The notes under the pieces are model-generated. The model did not search any database. It worked only from the letters and a program-made list of their open reading frames with translations, and was not told where the DNA came from. Of a stretch of DNA of 64,000 nt, positions 61,606-64,000 are shown piece by piece; the stretch's first letter is position 1, and the number at the start of each line of letters is the position of its first letter. The stretch is from the NCBI GenBank assembly GCA_016714025.1, contig JADJOB010000002.1, forward strand, positions 1,141,001 to 1,205,000, in the 5' to 3' direction. The stretch is from Saprospiraceae bacterium. Its GTDB lineage: Bacteria > Bacteroidota > Bacteroidia > Chitinophagales > Saprospiraceae. The position numbers were made by a program, and so were the translations under genes.

Positions 61606-63399
61606 TTAAATCGCCTTGCATTTTTCCTTCAGCCATTTCTTTTCACTTGCATCTAAATGCGGTGCGATGCGGTTATAAACTTCTTTATGGTAATTGTTTA
61701 ACCAGTTGATGCATTGTTTTGTCATCATCGGACTGTGCACCAGTTTTAAATCAATTGGAAACAAAGTCACCGTTTCAAACTTGAGATAATTGCCCTTGGC
61801 ACTTTTAGTGTGCAGGGTATTGATCACCAGATTTTCAATTCGGATGCCATGGGATCCTTCTTCGTAATATCCGGGTTCGTTAGAAGTAAGCATGCCTTCC
61901 AGCATTTCACTTTGGCCGCGTTGATTCCAGCTGGTGACAAAACCCTGAGGAGGCTCGTGTACATTCATAAAATATCCGACCCCATGTCCGGTTCCATGGC
62001 TGTAATTCAAAGACATATTCCATAAATATTGACGCGCCAGGATGTCAAGTTGGATGCCTTTAGTCCCTTCCGGAAAAATGGCATCCGCCAGGGCTATATG
62101 TCCCATGAGCACTGCTGTATATTGTTTTTTTACTTCTGGTGCAGGAGCGCTCAAAGCAATGGTCCGGGTGATGTCCGTTGTTCCGTCCTGGTATTGTCCG
62201 CCGGAATCTACCAATAAGATGCCCTTAGCTTTGATGGTGGCCGATTTTTTGGCATCCGGTTTATAATGTATGATGGCACCATTTGCCTGATAACCAACGA
62301 TGGCATCAAAACTTTCCCCCACATACAAAGGCTGTTGACTTCTGAATTCCATGATTTTCATGGCAAATTCATGTTCGGTGCAATTTTTGGATTTTTTCAA
62401 CAGATTCTCCAACCACATAAAGGCTTTTACCAGCGCAGCTCCGTCTTTTTCCATGACTTTGCGGATGTGCTCAATTTCTGCTTTGGATTTCAGGGCTTTC
62501 ATTTTCATAACCGGACTGACATCACTCAGTAAACTTCCTTCTGGAAACTGAATGGCGAGTTTCGCATTCATCGTGGATGGATCGATTAATATCTTTTTAC
62601 CCGGTTTGATGGCTTGAACCACCGATTTTATCGTAAAGTAGTTTTTTACATGGATTCCGTCTTCAGCCAATTTTTTCTCTAAGGCTTCCGGAAGTTTGTC
62701 TGGTGGAATGAATAAATCACAATGATCCATGGTTACCAGCAAATAGGAAGTAAATACCGGATTGCAGTGCACGTCTTTTCCACGTAAATTCAACAAATAA
62801 GCAATTTCATCCAATGCAGAAAGCAGGATGTAATCCGCTTTTTGAAGTTTGAGTTGTTCCCGTAGGCTTTTCAATTTAAGCTCGCGGGATTTGCCTGCAT
62901 ATTTTAAAGCATGTTCATAAATGGGTTCGGGGCTCAGCGCAGGACGGTTTTCCCATATATCCTCCATTAAATCTCCGCAATCTTTCAGATGAAGTCCTTT
63001 TTCAGTCAGTTTTTTATCAAAAGCACGAATTTGTGCCAGGGAAAAACACCAAAAATCACATCCTACGGTCTGACCGGATTTAAGCTGACTGCAGATCCAA
63101 TCCATATATTCTGCCTGAGCTTGTGCCAGTAATTTATGAAGCGTCACCCCACTGCCTTTAAGTTCGAGTTCTGCCTGTAAAAAATACCTTGAATCCGTCC
63201 ACAGACCGGCATGATCAGCCGTTACGACCACCGTTCCGGCAGAACCATGAAATCCTGAAATCCAGTAGCGACCTGCCCAGTATTCTGGCACATACTCACT
63301 CTGATGAGGATCCGCGGTTGGGATAATGTAGGCATCCACTCGGGCCTTGCTCATTACGGTTTTTAAAGCGGCAATACGGGGAGGAATCAGGCTGGTCAT
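61606..63399 (-). CDS. Aminopeptidase P family protein (Xaa-Pro aminopeptidase)
   Basis: An M24 metallopeptidase of 597 residues that removes N-terminal residues ahead of proline. Two creatinase-like N-terminal domains (about 1-300; IIPTADPHQSEYVPEYWAGR and WTDSRYFLQAELELKGSG) precede the pita-bread catalytic domain with the metal ligands in LLVDSGGQYQDGTTDITRTI, HGTGHGVGYFMNVHEPPQ, MLTSNEPGYYEEGSHGIRIE. The three-domain length matches the eukaryotic-like long form common in Bacteroidota. It is divergent from rpoN with a 176-bp gap. Confidence 0.94.
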   Translation of the reverse strand: MTSLIPPRIAALKTVMSKARVDAYIIPTADPHQSEYVPEYWAGRYWISGFHGSAGTVVVTADHAGLWTDSRYFLQAELELKGSGVTLHKLLAQAQAEYMDWICSQLKSGQTVGCDFWCFSLAQIRAFDKKLTEKGLHLKDCGDLMEDIWENRPALSPEPIYEHALKYAGKSRELKLKSLREQLKLQKADYILLSALDEIAYLLNLRGKDVHCNPVFTSYLLVTMDHCDLFIPPDKLPEALEKKLAEDGIHVKNYFTIKSVVQAIKPGKKILIDPSTMNAKLAIQFPEGSLLSDVSPVMKMKALKSKAEIEHIRKVMEKDGAALVKAFMWLENLLKKSKNCTEHEFAMKIMEFRSQQPLYVGESFDAIVGYQANGAIIHYKPDAKKSATIKAKGILLVDSGGQYQDGTTDITRTIALSAPAPEVKKQYTAVLMGHIALADAIFPEGTKGIQLDILARQYLWNMSLNYSHGTGHGVGYFMNVHEPPQGFVTSWNQRGQSEMLEGMLTSNEPGYYEEGSHGIRIENLVINTLHTKSAKGNYLKFETVTLFPIDLKLVHSPMMTKQCINWLNNYHKEVYNRIAPHLDASEKKWLKEKCKAI

Positions 63400-63575
63400 A
63401 TCAAGATATATTAAATATTTTTATAATATGTAGTTATTTTCTTTACATTTGCCATGCAATGTTACGATTTTCCGGTAGCAAAATCTCAATCATTCCTTAT
63501 TTTATAAGGATTTGATACCCGATTTTTGAGAACCATGCCCGGGATTCGATTGTTCATTCAGATAGTATAGAGCAC

Positions 63576-64000
63576 ATGATTAAGCAGCAATTAAGCCAAA
63601 GTCTTTTACAAAAACTTTCCCCACAGCAGATTCAGCTGATGAAACTATTACAGGTTCCAACAGCGATTCTCGACCAACGCATCCAGGAAGAAATCGAATC
63701 CAATCCGGCTTTAGAGGAAGGCAATGAATACGATGAAAATTACGATGCTGATTTAAAAGAAGGCGTCAATGATCAGGACAATGAATTTGACCTTACTGAA
63801 AAAGAGCAATATGAAAAGGAAAGTCAGGATGAGTTGATGAACAGCGATAGTTTCGATGACTATTTAAACAACTACATGGATGACAATACAGCATCCTATA
63901 AGTATAAAACGGATGACTATGGAACACAAGAAGAAGAACATCGCAGTTTACCCATTGCAGTTGAAAATACCTTTCATGACCATTTACGCAAGCAAATTGG
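63576..64000 (+). CDS. rpoN: RNA polymerase sigma-54 factor (partial, C-terminus outside window)
   Basis: The first 141 codons of sigma-54. Region I, the activator-interacting domain, is clear: LSQSLLQKLSPQQIQLMKLL followed by QVPTAILDQRIQEEIESNPA, rich in Gln and Leu. An acidic Region II follows (about 50-120, many Asp/Glu) and the core-binding part begins at the edge. Sigma-54 directs transcription from -24/-12 promoters and needs AAA+ activators. The ATG at 63576 fits the family start MxxQxLxQ. Confidence 0.93.
   Translation, partial: MIKQQLSQSLLQKLSPQQIQLMKLLQVPTAILDQRIQEEIESNPALEEGNEYDENYDADLKEGVNDQDNEFDLTEKEQYEKESQDELMNSDSFDDYLNNYMDDNTASYKYKTDDYGTQEEEHRSLPIAVENTFHDHLRKQI

Noticed and set aside
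61476..61606. Read-through extension of aminopeptidase P into segment A of the decayed region
   Set aside because: The segment is in frame after the stop, but the aminopeptidase already has its normal C-terminus and the remaining decayed pieces are in other frames.
1..64000. Defence system, prophage, transposon or secondary-metabolite cluster
   Set aside because: No integrase, transposase, nuclease/helicase cassette, reverse transcriptase, toxin-antitoxin pair or biosynthetic megaenzyme was recognised; the only specialised pathway is the crtB-crtI pair.

Overview
The window is about 37-40% GC and reads as a chromosomal segment of a Bacteroidota bacterium, most likely a member of the Saprospiria. 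The evidence is several secreted proteins ending in type IX secretion (T9SS) sorting domains, families largely confined to Bacteroidota (DUF5606, DUF6089, DUF4783, fused E1 alpha/beta dehydrogenase, the b558-type sdhCAB operon), TAnnTTTG promoter boxes and few Shine-Dalgarno sites. The species assignment is inference; no rRNA is present.

Layout. 1-5.5 kb, minus strand: a DUF5606 fragment, 2-oxoacid dehydrogenase E1, RecO, an OmpA-type envelope protein and a glutaryl-CoA-type acyl-CoA dehydrogenase. 5.6-13.3 kb, plus: folB, a 2009-residue repeat adhesin and a small T9SS cargo protein. 13.4-18.3 kb: a PLP-dependent transsulfuration enzyme, succinate dehydrogenase sdhC-sdhA-sdhB and tRNA-Asn. 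18.4-24.9 kb: PfkB kinase, an XRE regulator/membrane protein pair, rlmN, a DUF3089 lipoprotein, a MacB-type permease and an inositol phosphatase. 25-29.8 kb: carotenoid genes crtB-crtI and ribosomal protein S1 with an unusual C-terminal helix-hairpin-helix module. 30-35.3 kb: acyl-CoA ligase, a lipoprotein, a glycosyltransferase, a 1-kb repeat-filled gap and a coiled-coil secreted protein. 35.7-45.5 kb: dnaB, a pseudouridine synthase, gpmI, nadA, a DUF6089 protein, a Nat-type ABC exporter and a second glycosyltransferase. 45.5-53.8 kb: a PaaE-like reductase, mscL, aconitase, a lipoprotein, an M16 protease and a TIGR02757 protein. 53.9-61.6 kb: T9SS cargo genes (including a metalloprotease) mixed with gene fragments and palindromes. 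61.6-64 kb: aminopeptidase P and the start of rpoN.

Much of the content is core metabolism: the TCA cycle (sdhCAB, aconitase), 2-oxoacid and acyl-CoA oxidation, glycolysis (gpmI), NAD and folate synthesis, carotenoid synthesis, replication and translation. The accessory part is the T9SS secretome. The non-coding DNA is notable: several gaps carry tandem or inverted short repeats, and repeat types recur between distant gaps.

I found no CRISPR array, prophage, transposase or defence island. The most unusual points are a cluster of three AGGGT-N2-ACCCT palindromes beside a decayed gene region (about 61 kb), the S1-HhH fusion, a candidate dispersed element containing an 11-bp tandem repeat (about 34.2 kb), and gene remnants around 57.6-61.6 kb.
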